In this document: in pieces, positions 1-6,790 of the stretch
Layout of the letters: each line of letters begins with the position of its first letter
Position numbering within the stretch: the stretch's first letter is position 1
Assembly (NCBI GenBank): GCA_030529095.1
Contig: JAUMXN010000003.1
Coordinates: 1 to 45,367, forward strand
DNA length: 45,367 bases
Reading direction: 5' to 3'
From: Candidatus Saccharimonadota bacterium
Lineage (GTDB): Bacteria; Patescibacteriota; Saccharimonadia; Saccharimonadales; Saccharimonadaceae
Notes under the pieces: model-generated
Database searches by the model: none
The model's input: the letters and a program-made list of their open reading frames with translations, nothing else
Told to the model about the DNA's origin: nothing
Translations under genes and position numbers: made by a program

Positions 1-776
1 AAAGTGAAGAGCCGGGCAAGAGTGAAGAACCAGAAGTTCCTGGTACGGGCGACGGTGATAAAAAAATCTCCTACGTGCCAAATGGTTCATTCCTTGGTAT
101 GCGCGCCTGGTATGATGGTCTCGTAACTAGCGATGGTCAATTCCGTACAGTAACAGATACTGGCGAAGGTGGCTCGATGAAATTGAGTGCGTTTATTTGG
201 ACTATCGCTGCCAACGTAGCGATTGACCTAGCCGTGATTGCGGCCTTTGGCGCAATTGGTTTCGTGCTTTATGGTGGTTATCTGTACATGTTCTCCGGTG
301 GAGATACTGGCAAGGTTGCTGGTGGTAAGAAAACCATTATGAATGCCATCATTGGTTTGATAATCGCTATGCTTGCGAATGTGATTTTCACCACTATGAA
401 GACTGTTCTTATGCAGGGCGGCGATGGAAAGCTGGTGCAAATTGGCGATGGAAGCTACGCGTTGGTTGAAGCCGACCCTGGCCTAGTAGCAACTGATTTA
501 ATCTCTTGGGTTGTAGGCGTGGCCGGCGTAGTTTGTGTAGTATTCTTGGTTTATGGCGCGGTTTCTTATGTGACGTCCTCTGGTGATTCCGCTAAGACCG
601 TAAGGGCCAAAAATGCAATTCTCTATTCGTTAATCGGTCTCGCTATCGTTGGTTTGGCGCAGGTCATCACTGCTACTGTTGCGAACACGATTCGCGATGC
701 AAAGAACAAGACTTCTAGTATTGAAACAACTCAATTAATCCTAGCAAAGGAGGAAAATGAAAAACAAATTAACTAA
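1..776 (+). CDS. T4SS pilin-like protein with two tandem pilin domains (5' end outside window)
   Basis: The frame is open from base 3, so the gene begins before the window; the GTG at 75 is only the first possible internal start. A Pro/Gly/Glu/Ser-rich linker precedes two copies of the same unit: a pair of hydrophobic helices joined by a short loop. Copy 1 has YGGYLYMFSGGDTGK followed by NAIIGLIIAMLAN; copy 2 has YGAVSYVTSSGDSAK followed by YSLIGLAIVGLAQ. This GG/Y/S-GD-K...IGL pattern is that of the T4SS_pilin (TrbC/VirB2-like) family, abundant in CPR bacteria. Most members have one unit, so a duplication or fusion is likely. It overlaps the next pilin gene by 20 bases, suggesting translational coupling. 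The role as an inner-membrane pilin or scaffold of a type IV secretion or pilus machine is inferred from the family. Confidence 0.8.
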   Translation, partial: SEEPGKSEEPEVPGTGDGDKKISYVPNGSFLGMRAWYDGLVTSDGQFRTVTDTGEGGSMKLSAFIWTIAANVAIDLAVIAAFGAIGFVLYGGYLYMFSGGDTGKVAGGKKTIMNAIIGLIIAMLANVIFTTMKTVLMQGGDGKLVQIGDGSYALVEADPGLVATDLISWVVGVAGVVCVVFLVYGAVSYVTSSGDSAKTVRAKNAILYSLIGLAIVGLAQVITATVANTIRDAKNKTSSIETTQLILAKEENEKQIN

Positions 777-1203
777 AATTATCGTCGCCGTTTTGACGCT
801 GGCTTTTGCTGGTAGCCTGGTCGCTGCGCCAGCTTTTGCTGATGACCCTTTCTGCAAAGATGGAATGGGCAATGCCGCACAGGAAGCTATGGGTTGTAAA
901 AAAGACCAACGCCCTATGGAGGCTATTGTAATTGATATCATTAAGGTTATTATTGGTGCGCTAGGTATTGTAGCGGTCATTTTCATTATCATTGGCGGTG
1001 TTAGATATATGACTTCGTCTGGCGACGTTGGTAAGATCAAAACCGCAAAAGACACTATTCTCTATGCTGTGATTGGCCTAGCGATTTGTGCGCTATCGTT
1101 TGCTATCGTTAACTTCGCAGCAAGCATCATTAATGGCGACAAAAAGCCAGAGGAGACCAACAAAAACACTAGTAACACTGTGTATACCGATCATATCGAT
1201 TAA
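757..1203 (+). CDS. T4SS pilin-like protein with signal peptide
   Basis: 148 residues. Residues 1-28 form a Sec signal peptide (KNKLTK basic start, hydrophobic core, AFA before the likely cleavage). A short Cys-containing segment follows, then two hydrophobic helices flanking the loop GGVRYMTSSGDVGKIKTAK, the T4SS_pilin signature, and a polar C-terminal tail. The start is supported by AAGGAGG at about 747-753. It overlaps the upstream double-domain pilin by 20 bases and is probably co-transcribed with it. The product is expected to be an exported, membrane-held pilin subunit; the machine it belongs to is not encoded in this window. Confidence 0.82.
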   Translation: MKNKLTKIIVAVLTLAFAGSLVAAPAFADDPFCKDGMGNAAQEAMGCKKDQRPMEAIVIDIIKVIIGALGIVAVIFIIIGGVRYMTSSGDVGKIKTAKDTILYAVIGLAICALSFAIVNFAASIINGDKKPEETNKNTSNTVYTDHID

Positions 1204-1216
1204 CGCTAGAAATTTA

Positions 1217-1245
1217 TTGCAAACAAAAAAAGAATATGCTACAAT
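1217..1245 (+). promoter_or_regulatory. sigma-70 type promoter before the 1269 pilin gene
   Basis: TTGCAA (1217-1222), 17-base spacer, TACAAT (1240-1245), with TGC directly upstream of the -10 (extended -10). It gives the third pilin gene its own transcription start about 18 bases before the ATG. Confidence 0.7.
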
Positions 1246-1268
1246 TTTAAAAAATAAGGAAAATAATC

Positions 1269-1577
1269 ATGATTAAAGATACTCTTACCGCATTAGCGGC
1301 CACCCACATCAACCCAGTTGGTGATGCAAATGAGACCCTCGATCCAGGCGCAACCAATAGCCAACTCATCAACATTCTCAACACGATCGTTGGTAGCCTT
1401 GGTATCGTCGCTGTTATCGTTGTCATCATCGGTGGTGTGCTTTACATGACTTCTTCTGGCGAGCCGGGCAAAGTCAAAAAAGCAAAAGACACCATTCTCT
1501 ATGGTATCATCGGTCTTATCATTTGTGCTTTGGCCTTTGCTATCGTCAACTTTGTCATTTCTCAAATTGGCGCTTAA
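1269..1577 (+). CDS. T4SS pilin-like protein without cleavable signal peptide
   Basis: 102 residues. After about 35 polar residues come two hydrophobic helices separated by the family loop GGVLYMTSSGEPGKVKKAK, then YGIIGLIICALAFAIVNFVI. The N-terminus has no clear signal peptide, unlike the paralogues at 757 and 2942, so it may insert through its own helices. The start is supported by AAGGA at 1256-1260. It has its own promoter and a strong terminator directly after the stop, so it may be expressed independently and perhaps at a high level, as a major pilin would be; that role is inference. Confidence 0.8.
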   Translation: MIKDTLTALAATHINPVGDANETLDPGATNSQLINILNTIVGSLGIVAVIVVIIGGVLYMTSSGEPGKVKKAKDTILYGIIGLIICALAFAIVNFVISQIGA

Positions 1578-1587
1578 TAAGAGTTTT

Positions 1588-1613
1588 AAAACCTCCCTTC
1601 GGGGAGGTTTTTT
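1588..1613 (+). terminator. intrinsic terminator after pilin cluster
   Basis: Perfect 10-bp stem (AAAACCTCCC / GGGAGGTTTT) closed by a TTCG tetraloop and followed by a T run. Confidence 0.92.
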
Positions 1614-1646
1614 GTTGGTGTTTAGCGGCACGACAACGGCGACGCA

Positions 1647-1673
1647 CAAAAAATCGCCCCGCGGCGGGGGCGA
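1647..1673 (-). terminator. intrinsic terminator of hsp20
   Basis: TCGCCCC (1654-1660) pairs with GGGGCGA (1667-1673); read on the minus strand the hairpin is followed by six T. It lies just beyond the stop of the small heat-shock gene. Confidence 0.85.
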
Positions 1674-1688
1674 CTTTTAAGTCCAGAA

Positions 1689-2219
1689 TTATTGAATTTG
1701 GATTTTCTTTGGGGATTCGACTTTTTCTTTGTCGAAGGTGATGGTAAGGACACCATCTTTGAGCTCGGCTTTGACGCTGTCTTCATCCTCGCGAACTGGA
1801 ACTGGGAGAGCAATAGTGCGGGAGAACTCACCCCAGTAGCACTCTTGGATGTGCCAACGAGTGGTGGTTTCGTCCTCGCCACCAGAAAGAACCCCAGAAA
1901 TCGTCAAGATGTTATCGGAAATGCTAACATCGAGATCGGATTTTGAAATTCCGGCCGTGCGGGCTTTAACTACTAATTTGTCAGCTGTCTCATAGACATC
2001 TACTGCGAGCTGTCCAGGAAAATCTTCAGCTGGTGTTTCCCACTCATCATCTGGTTCGCCGTACTCCTCTGGCTCTTCTTCGGCTTGAACAGGAGCTTCC
2101 TCTTCCTCGGCAGGAGCTTCTTCTTCAACCTTTGGAGCTGGTGCAGCCTCTTCTTCGCCAAAGAAAGCAGAAGCGAGGTCGTCTTCCATCAGTAAGTCAT
2201 CATTATTCATACGACTCAT
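1689..2219 (-). CDS. small heat-shock protein, Hsp20/alpha-crystallin family
   Basis: 176 residues. Residues 1-70 are an unusually acidic, Glu/Ala/Pro-rich extension. The alpha-crystallin domain follows: GQLAVDVYETADKLVVKA, then the LDVSISDNILTISG strands, YWGEFSRTIALPVPV, and AELKDGVLTITFDK. The C-terminus ends in the oligomer-bridging I-x-I motif (KIQIQ). It should act as an ATP-independent holdase for unfolded proteins in the cytoplasm. GTGTGGAGGAAAC before the ATG gives a good ribosome site. No CIRCE element is seen here, in contrast to groES, so control differs. The gene stands alone between its own promoter and terminator. Confidence 0.92.
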   Translation of the reverse strand: MSRMNNDDLLMEDDLASAFFGEEEAAPAPKVEEEAPAEEEEAPVQAEEEPEEYGEPDDEWETPAEDFPGQLAVDVYETADKLVVKARTAGISKSDLDVSISDNILTISGVLSGGEDETTTRWHIQECYWGEFSRTIALPVPVREDEDSVKAELKDGVLTITFDKEKVESPKKIQIQ

Positions 2220-2248
2220 GTTTCCTCCACACTTATTAATTATGCTTT

Positions 2249-2277
2249 ATTATAAAGTACTTTCATAGTAAAATCAA
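2249..2277 (-). promoter_or_regulatory. sigma-70 promoter of hsp20
   Basis: On the minus strand TTGATT (2277-2272), 17-base spacer, TATAAT (2254-2249), about 30 bases before the ATG. Confidence 0.8.
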
Positions 2278-2284
2278 GAGAATT

Positions 2285-2968
2285 ATGGGTTTTATTGTAA
2301 AAAATACAACAATTAAAAATCCGTTGGACCTAATTTGCCCGCATACCTGTATTGGTTGCGGGGCGGTTGGCGAAGTCTTGTGCGAATGTTGTAAAAATAA
2401 CATTTTGGTCGAACATTTGAATTATTGTCCAAACTGCAAACGTTTAACCTCTGGCGGCGATTGCAAATACTGTGCCCTGCCGCCGTGTTTTATGGTTGGA
2501 TGGCGCGACGAATTAGTGTTTAAGTTGGCTGAGGAATTTAAATATCATTCGGTGCGAGCACTTGGCGATGTGCTCGCGGAACTGCTGGACGTCATCTTGC
2601 CGGAAGTAGACGGAAAAGTTGTAATAGTTCCCTTGCCGACGATTAAAAAACATGTGCGAGAGCGCGGATTTGATCATATGCTAAAAATTGCGCAAAAACT
2701 TGGTAAAAGGCGCAAGTGGAAAGTTGAGCAAATTTTGCAGCGCCGCAAAAACACTGTGCAGGTGGGTGCAAACCGCGAGGCGCGTTTAGTACAGGCGGCG
2801 GAAGCCTACGGGCTGGCCGGCAGGGTGGATCCGGGCACGACTTATGTTCTAGTTGATGACGTCTGGACTACTGGTGCCAGTATGAAAATTGCCACCAAAA
2901 AGCTCCAGCGAGCTGGAGCTTCGAAAGTCTTGTTAGCAGTTTTAGCGGTTAATCGCGGCGCAGCTTGA
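2285..2968 (+). CDS. ComF family phosphoribosyltransferase-like protein
   Basis: 227 residues, normal for ComF. The N-terminal third carries Cys pairs typical of the ComF double zinc finger (CPHTCIGCG, CECC, CPNCK, CKYC). The C-terminal part is a type I phosphoribosyltransferase fold with the PRPP loop TYVLVDDVWTTGAS. ComF proteins act in DNA uptake in competent bacteria. Together with the nearby pilins a role in natural transformation is possible, but ComF homologues also exist in non-competent cells. A TAAAAT box at 2269-2274 ends 10 bases before the ATG and no good Shine-Dalgarno is visible. The 3' end overlaps the convergent pilin gene by 27 bases. Confidence 0.85.
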   Translation: MGFIVKNTTIKNPLDLICPHTCIGCGAVGEVLCECCKNNILVEHLNYCPNCKRLTSGGDCKYCALPPCFMVGWRDELVFKLAEEFKYHSVRALGDVLAELLDVILPEVDGKVVIVPLPTIKKHVRERGFDHMLKIAQKLGKRRKWKVEQILQRRKNTVQVGANREARLVQAAEAYGLAGRVDPGTTYVLVDDVWTTGASMKIATKKLQRAGASKVLLAVLAVNRGAA

Positions 2969-3388
2969 GTCAATCAAGGCAGCGGCAGTCTTTTCTGGTT
3001 GATCACCACCGGTTTTGTCTGATGGTAAAGCGTTGATCACGAAGTTGACGATAGCAAAAGCGAGGAAAGCGACGATAAGACCGATGATAGCGTAAAGCAC
3101 GGTGTTTTTAGCGTCGGTGACTTTTTTGGCATCACCACCGGAGACGACATAGCGGATACCACCCCAAATAAGCATAATGACAGCAATGATACCTACGATG
3201 TAAAGAATAGTACTAGTGATTTGGCGGAAAATACCGGTTTCGCCAAACAGGTTGGCTGGACAGCCCTCACAACGGGCAGACTCGGCACCCTCTTTCAAAG
3301 TCAAAGCAGAAACGCTCGATGTGACACCGAGAGTAACTATGACAGCTGCTAATATGATTGGTAGGATAATCTTTGCTAACTTTTTCAT
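2942..3388 (-). CDS. T4SS pilin-like protein with signal peptide and CxxC
   Basis: 148 residues. Signal peptide at residues 1-28 (MKKLAK start, cleavage probably after SVSA). A short segment contains a CEGC pair that could form a disulfide. The two-helix T4SS_pilin unit with the loop GGIRYVVSGGDAKKVTDAK follows, then YAIIGLIVAFLAFAIVNFVI and a Cys-containing tail. It is the fourth pilin paralogue in the window and the only one on the minus strand. It has no Shine-Dalgarno: TATAAT ends 6 bases before the ATG, predicting a leaderless message. Confidence 0.82.
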   Translation of the reverse strand: MKKLAKIILPIILAAVIVTLGVTSSVSALTLKEGAESARCEGCPANLFGETGIFRQITSTILYIVGIIAVIMLIWGGIRYVVSGGDAKKVTDAKNTVLYAIIGLIVAFLAFAIVNFVINALPSDKTGGDQPEKTAAALIDSSCAAINR

Positions 3389-3394
3389 GTCTTT

Positions 3395-3403
3395 ATTATA
3401 ACA
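3395..3403 (-). promoter_or_regulatory. extended -10 promoter, leaderless start of 2942-3388 pilin
   Basis: Minus strand TGT-TATAAT; the TATAAT occupies 3400-3395 and is followed by only 6 bases before the ATG at 3388. Confidence 0.7.
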
Positions 3404-3407
3404 TATT

Positions 3408-3437
3408 TTGCGAAAAAGTGCGCAACTATGTTAAAAT
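3408..3437 (+). promoter_or_regulatory. promoter of tRNA-Ser(GCT)
   Basis: TTGCGA (3408-3413), 18-base spacer, TAAAAT (3432-3437) preceded by TGT (extended -10), placing the start a few bases before the tRNA. Confidence 0.6.
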
Positions 3438-3446
3438 GGTCTTGCT

Positions 3447-3539
3447 GGAGGGTTACCCAAGTGGCTGAAGGGGACGGTTTGCTAAATCGTTAGTCTGGAG
3501 TGATCTGGAGCGGGAGTTCGAATCTCCCACCCTCCGCCA
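3447..3539 (+). tRNA. tRNA-Ser(GCT)
   Basis: Acceptor GGAGGGT pairs with ACCCTCC (3529-3535), then G73 and encoded CCA. Anticodon stem ACGGT/ATCGT closes the loop TTGCTAA with anticodon GCT, reading AGC/AGT. A long variable arm and GTTCGAATC T-loop fit a class II serine tRNA. Confidence 0.95.
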
Positions 3540-3546
3540 TTTTTTG

Positions 3547-3575
3547 TTGGTGAAAAATTCTGAGCGTGATATAAT
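3547..3575 (+). promoter_or_regulatory. promoter with leaderless start for the 3582 gene
   Basis: TTGGTG (3547-3552), 17-base spacer, TATAAT (3570-3575), then only 6 bases to the ATG at 3582. Confidence 0.75.
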
Positions 3576-3581
3576 TGGCTT

Positions 3582-4049
3582 ATGGTAAAGCAACTAGAGC
3601 GTGTGGACTGGGAGGCCGAAGAATATGTCGTGCGCGACAGAAATTTTGGCTGGTATCTTGGTCTATTTATCGTGGCAGCGGGGCTAATTGCGCTGTCTGC
3701 CTGGCAAGGCTGGTGGACCTTCTTGGTGCTCGTGGCCCTTTGCGTAGTGGTAATTTTGACCAGTAATCTTCGCCCGCCACGCAAAATCAAATACAAACTC
3801 GATACCAAGGGTTTGACCGAGGGCGATAAGCTCCATAAATACGAAGAATACCGTGCGTTCGGTATTTTAAAGGAAGGTGCGCATTATTCAATTATCTTGA
3901 TCCCAAAAAAGCGTTTCGGCGTGCAGACTAAAGTTTATTTCCCTGAGTCTAATGGCGAGGCGATTGTGGATGCGCTCGGTATGCGTTTGCCGATGGAAGA
4001 AATCAAGCTTGATATTGTGGATAAGTTAGTGAATTTCTTGCGAATTTAG
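3582..4049 (+). CDS. conserved hypothetical two-helix membrane protein
   Basis: 155 residues. An N-terminal cytoplasmic segment (residues 1-21) rich in charged residues is followed by two close transmembrane helices (about 22-40 and 43-62) with a short WQGWW turn. A soluble domain of about 90 residues ending in FLRI follows. The layout (two helices, then a small beta-rich domain) resembles bacterial PH-like membrane proteins such as YcxB, but the likeness is not strong enough to name it. I do not recognise the family. The gene has its own promoter with TATAAT 6 bases before the ATG and no Shine-Dalgarno. Confidence 0.7.
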   Translation: MVKQLERVDWEAEEYVVRDRNFGWYLGLFIVAAGLIALSAWQGWWTFLVLVALCVVVILTSNLRPPRKIKYKLDTKGLTEGDKLHKYEEYRAFGILKEGAHYSIILIPKKRFGVQTKVYFPESNGEAIVDALGMRLPMEEIKLDIVDKLVNFLRI

Positions 4050-4066
4050 CCTTGGCATGATATATT
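4038..4066 (+). promoter_or_regulatory. promoter of the 4096 gene
   Basis: TTGCGA (4038-4043), 17-base spacer, TATATT (4061-4066); it lies over the end of the previous gene. The start at about 4073 gives a short leader containing the ribosome site AGAAGGTGGG. Confidence 0.6.
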
Positions 4067-4095
4067 AAACATAAGTAAAAAGAAGGTGGGCAAAA

Positions 4096-4746
4096 ATGGA
4101 CCAAAACAACAACCCTGTAGACGACGAGCTACAAAAAGCAATTGACGAGATTACTAACCAAACAGCTGCTCCGGAGCAGCCAGCGGTTTTTGCTGATTCT
4201 GTGGCAGAGCCAGCTAATTTGTCAGCTAGCTTTGATACGCCAGCTCCAGCGCCAGATTTTAGCGCTGCGCCAACTTTTGATACGGCTTCGTTTGATACCC
4301 CTTCGCTGGACGCCCCAGTAATGACTGACCCAATCGAGCCAATCGGTCCATTTGACGCAACTTCGTTTGATACTCCAGCTGAAGAGCCTGCTAATGATCC
4401 AATCCCAACTGGCGATTTTGTGAGCTCTGCAATTGGCAGCGATGATGGTGGTGTTCGGGGTAATTTTGACGCTTCTGGCGTAACTGCCAAAGATGACATG
4501 ACTGGTGCCGAAGCTACCCTTTCGAATGATTTGAAAGATATTAAAGACGCCGCCCTCAAGGATTTGATCCCAGTGCTCGATGAACTTACCGAGATTGACG
4601 CTTCGGAAAAATACAAGCTCTGCATCGATGCATACGAAAAAGAACGTGATCCAGCAATTCTAAAGACTGCGCTTTCTAGTGCTAAACAAATTTCTGATCA
4701 GAAGGAACGTGCAACTGCCTTGTTCAACATCGTAAAGGCAAATTAA
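4096..4746 (+). CDS. Ala/Pro/Asp-rich protein with FDTP repeats, unknown function
   Basis: 216 residues. Residues 1-130 are low-complexity and acidic, with recurring FDTP or FDT motifs (SFDTPAPAPDF, TFDTASFDTPSLD, TSFDTPAEEP), and are probably disordered. The last 75 residues look helical and folded (LKDIKDAALKDLIPVLDELT, then YKLCIDAYEKERDPAILKTA). No signal peptide or membrane helix is present, so it is probably cytoplasmic. I do not recognise a family. It has its own promoter, a Shine-Dalgarno and a shared bidirectional terminator. A disordered scaffold or partner-binding protein is possible, but nothing here shows it. Confidence 0.7.
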   Translation: MDQNNNPVDDELQKAIDEITNQTAAPEQPAVFADSVAEPANLSASFDTPAPAPDFSAAPTFDTASFDTPSLDAPVMTDPIEPIGPFDATSFDTPAEEPANDPIPTGDFVSSAIGSDDGGVRGNFDASGVTAKDDMTGAEATLSNDLKDIKDAALKDLIPVLDELTEIDASEKYKLCIDAYEKERDPAILKTALSSAKQISDQKERATALFNIVKAN

Positions 4747-4765
4747 TTAGCAAACCTCCTTCAGT

Positions 4766-4798
4766 AAAAAATAACCCCCTTGGTCCGGGGGTTATTTT
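4766..4798. terminator. bidirectional terminator between the 4096 gene and groEL
   Basis: AAAATAACCCCC pairs with GGGGGTTATTTT around a 7-base loop; A and T runs on both sides serve both convergent genes. Confidence 0.9.
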
Positions 4799-4808
4799 GT
4801 GGTGGCTT

Positions 4809-6416
4809 TTAGTATCCCATTTCTGGGTTTGGCGCTTCTGGTTTTGGAATATCGACAATGAGTGCGCCCATAGTGATAGCTGTGGCGGCAATCGAAACGG
4901 CGTTTTTGACTGCTTCTTTGGTGACTTTGGCTGGATCGATAATGCCAGATTTTTTGAGATCGATAAGACCAGCCTCTGGTTTCATGACGTTAATGCCGAA
5001 GCCCGGAGTAGCCTTTTCGACTTCGGAAAGCAGAGCCTGGGCATTGAGGCCAGCATTTTCCATGATGTGAACAAATGGAGTTTCGAGCGCATTTTTAACA
5101 ATGCGGGTGCCGTCGTCGTTGCCCTTGAGTGAGTTCGCGAGATTTACGAGTGTAACGCCGCCGCCGGCCACGATCCCCTCGGCGAGTGCAGCTTTGGTTG
5201 CAGCCACAGCATCGTCGACACGGAATTTCTTCTCGTCGATTTCGGTTTCGGTGGCGCCACCGACTTTAATGAGCGCAACTTTGCCAGAAAGCGCGGCAGC
5301 ACGTTTTTCGAATTCTTCACGTTCATAATCGGATTTGGCGAGGCTGGCCAGATTTTTGATGACTTCGATGCGGTTTTTGACGGCTTTTTCGGCGCCAGCG
5401 CCTTTGACGATAGTAGTGCCGTCTTTTTCGGCAATAACTTTAGCGGCCGAGCCAAGCACTTCTAGACCAACTTCCTCAATTTTGAGGCCTTTGTCTGGAG
5501 AAACGACCGTAGCGTCAGTAAGAATAGCGATATCTTCCATGATTTCCTTGCGGCGATCACCAAAGGACGGAGCTTTAAGAACGAGCGAGTTAAACACGCC
5601 TTTGAGTTTGTTCAAAACGAGGAGCGACAAGGCTTCGCCTTCAACTTCTTCGGCAATAATTACGAGATCTTTTTTGCCGGCGGCAGCGCATTTTTCAAGT
5701 AGTGGCAAAATGTCGCCCGAGGCAGAAAGTTTTTGAGTCGTAATGAGAATGAGTGGTTTATCAAAAACAGCTTCTTGGCGATTGACGTCGGTAATAAAGA
5801 AAGCGGATGAATAACCTTTGTCGTAGGTGAAACCTTCGACAATTTCCTGTTCCATCTCGAGGCCTTGGCCAGCTTCGACGGTAACTACGCCGTCTTTGCC
5901 GATTTTGGAGATAACTTCAGCGATAAGTGAACCAATTTTTTCATCGCCAGCGGAGATGGTGGCAACTTCGGCAACTTTTTTGTCGTCGCCGGCAATTTTT
6001 TCAGAAATCTTGTCGATACCTTTGATAATTTCGGCACCGGCTTTTTCAATGCCTTTTCTAAGTTCCATTGGATTAACGCCAGCAGCGATGAGTTTGTTGG
6101 CTTCGTTCAAAATATTATAGGTGAGAACCGTGACAGTAGTGGTGCCGTCGCCAGCGACTTTGTTGAGTTTTTGGGCAGCGGTTTTGATGAGTTTGGCACC
6201 GATGGCTTCACCGAGCTTATCGTCGGTATTTTCGAGCTCAACGGCTTCGGCTACGGTTACGCCATCATGGGTGATGACTGGTGCGCCATATTCTTTTTCG
6301 ATAATAACGTTCTTACCTTTTGGGCCAAAGGTGACTTTAACCGCGTCGTAAAGTTGTTTGGCGCCGGCGAGCACTTTTTCGCGAGCTTCTGATTCGTAAT
6401 AAATTTTCTTTGCCAT
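4809..6416 (-). CDS. groEL: chaperonin GroEL (Hsp60)
   Basis: 535 residues, close to the usual length of about 540. It begins [20 protein letters not shown] and shows the ATPase motifs [19 protein letters not shown] and [10 protein letters not shown], as well as [13 protein letters not shown]. It forms the double-ring folding chamber in the cytoplasm. The C-terminus ends in [10 protein letters not shown] and lacks the Gly-Gly-Met repeat tail of the E. coli protein. It starts 3 bases after the groES stop and is translated from the same CIRCE-controlled message. Confidence 0.98.
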   Translation of the reverse strand: MAKKIYYESEAREKVLAGAKQLYDAVKVTFGPKGKNVIIEKEYGAPVITHDGVTVAEAVELENTDDKLGEAIGAKLIKTAAQKLNKVAGDGTTTVTVLTYNILNEANKLIAAGVNPMELRKGIEKAGAEIIKGIDKISEKIAGDDKKVAEVATISAGDEKIGSLIAEVISKIGKDGVVTVEAGQGLEMEQEIVEGFTYDKGYSSAFFITDVNRQEAVFDKPLILITTQKLSASGDILPLLEKCAAAGKKDLVIIAEEVEGEALSLLVLNKLKGVFNSLVLKAPSFGDRRKEIMEDIAILTDATVVSPDKGLKIEEVGLEVLGSAAKVIAEKDGTTIVKGAGAEKAVKNRIEVIKNLASLAKSDYEREEFEKRAAALSGKVALIKVGGATETEIDEKKFRVDDAVAATKAALAEGIVAGGGVTLVNLANSLKGNDDGTRIVKNALETPFVHIMENAGLNAQALLSEVEKATPGFGINVMKPEAGLIDLKKSGIIDPAKVTKEAVKNAVSIAATAITMGALIVDIPKPEAPNPEMGY

Positions 6417-6419
6417 ATT

Positions 6420-6674
6420 CTATAATGTCGCTAGGACATCCTCCTCTTTTACTAAGATATAATCCGTGCCGTCGACTTTGACTTCGGTGGTTTGGAATTC
6501 TTTAAAGATGATTTTATCGCCTTTTTTCAAGCCTTTTACATCTGGACCGGTCGATTCGATCACGGCATAAGCTTGCTTTTCTTTGGCGGTCCCAAGTAAG
6601 ATGCCGGATTCGGTCTTTTCAAGTGGTTTTTCGATTTTGGCGACAACGTAGTCTTTCAAAGGTTTTAACGCCAT
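6420..6674 (-). CDS. groES: co-chaperonin GroES (Hsp10)
   Basis: 84 residues, slightly shorter than the usual 95. It contains LKPLKDYVVAKIEKPLEKT, the mobile loop region ESGILLGTAKEK, and the typical ending YILVKEEDVLATL. The start at 6674 is chosen because AAAGGAGATATTGTT precedes it; the longer open frame back to 6725 would run through the promoter and operator. It caps GroEL rings and is the first gene of the groES-groEL operon. Confidence 0.97.
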   Translation of the reverse strand: MALKPLKDYVVAKIEKPLEKTESGILLGTAKEKQAYAVIESTGPDVKGLKKGDKIIFKEFQTTEVKVDGTDYILVKEEDVLATL

Positions 6675-6698
6675 AACAATATCTCCTTTTCTAATTTC

Positions 6699-6725
6699 AT
6701 TATAGCACAAATCTAGCACTGTCAA
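6699..6725 (-). promoter_or_regulatory. groESL promoter
   Basis: Minus strand TTGACA (6725-6720), 15-base spacer, TATAAT (6704-6699) with TGC directly before the -10. The short spacer is probably offset by the extended -10. Confidence 0.75.
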
Positions 6726-6739
6726 GCCATGAGTGCTAA
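6713..6739. promoter_or_regulatory. CIRCE operator (HrcA binding site)
   Basis: CTAGCACTG, 9-base spacer, GAGTGCTAA; this matches the CIRCE consensus (TTAGCACTC-N9-GAGTGCTAA) except at the outermost base and the last base of the left arm. It overlaps the -35 of groES, so HrcA should repress groESL. hrcA itself is not in the window. Confidence 0.93.
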
Positions 6740-6762
6740 CTCACGGCATTTTCTCTCTAATG

Positions 6763-6771
6763 TGATATAAT
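6763..6771 (+). promoter_or_regulatory. extended -10 promoter of acetate kinase
   Basis: TGA-TATAAT with no good -35. It lies 24 bases beyond the CIRCE element; transcripts should start near 6778, at the ribosome site AAAGGAG. Confidence 0.6.
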
Positions 6772-6790
6772 GGGCGCAAAGGAGAAATCA

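Noticed and set aside
228-440. Open frames antisense to pilin, groEL, uvrA, LCP and MurE-like genes (for example 228-440, 10446-10871, 28472-29479, 42563-43543)
   Set aside because: They are shadows of well-supported genes, lack ribosome sites or promoters, and have no recognisable domains.
2285-2968. Calling ComF direct proof of natural competence
   Set aside because: ComF homologues occur in many bacteria without shown competence, and no comEA, comEC or dprA is in the window.
6770-6790. ATG at 6770 as the acetate kinase start
   Set aside because: It overlaps the TATAAT -10 box, and AAAGGAG sits in front of the ATG at 6791.
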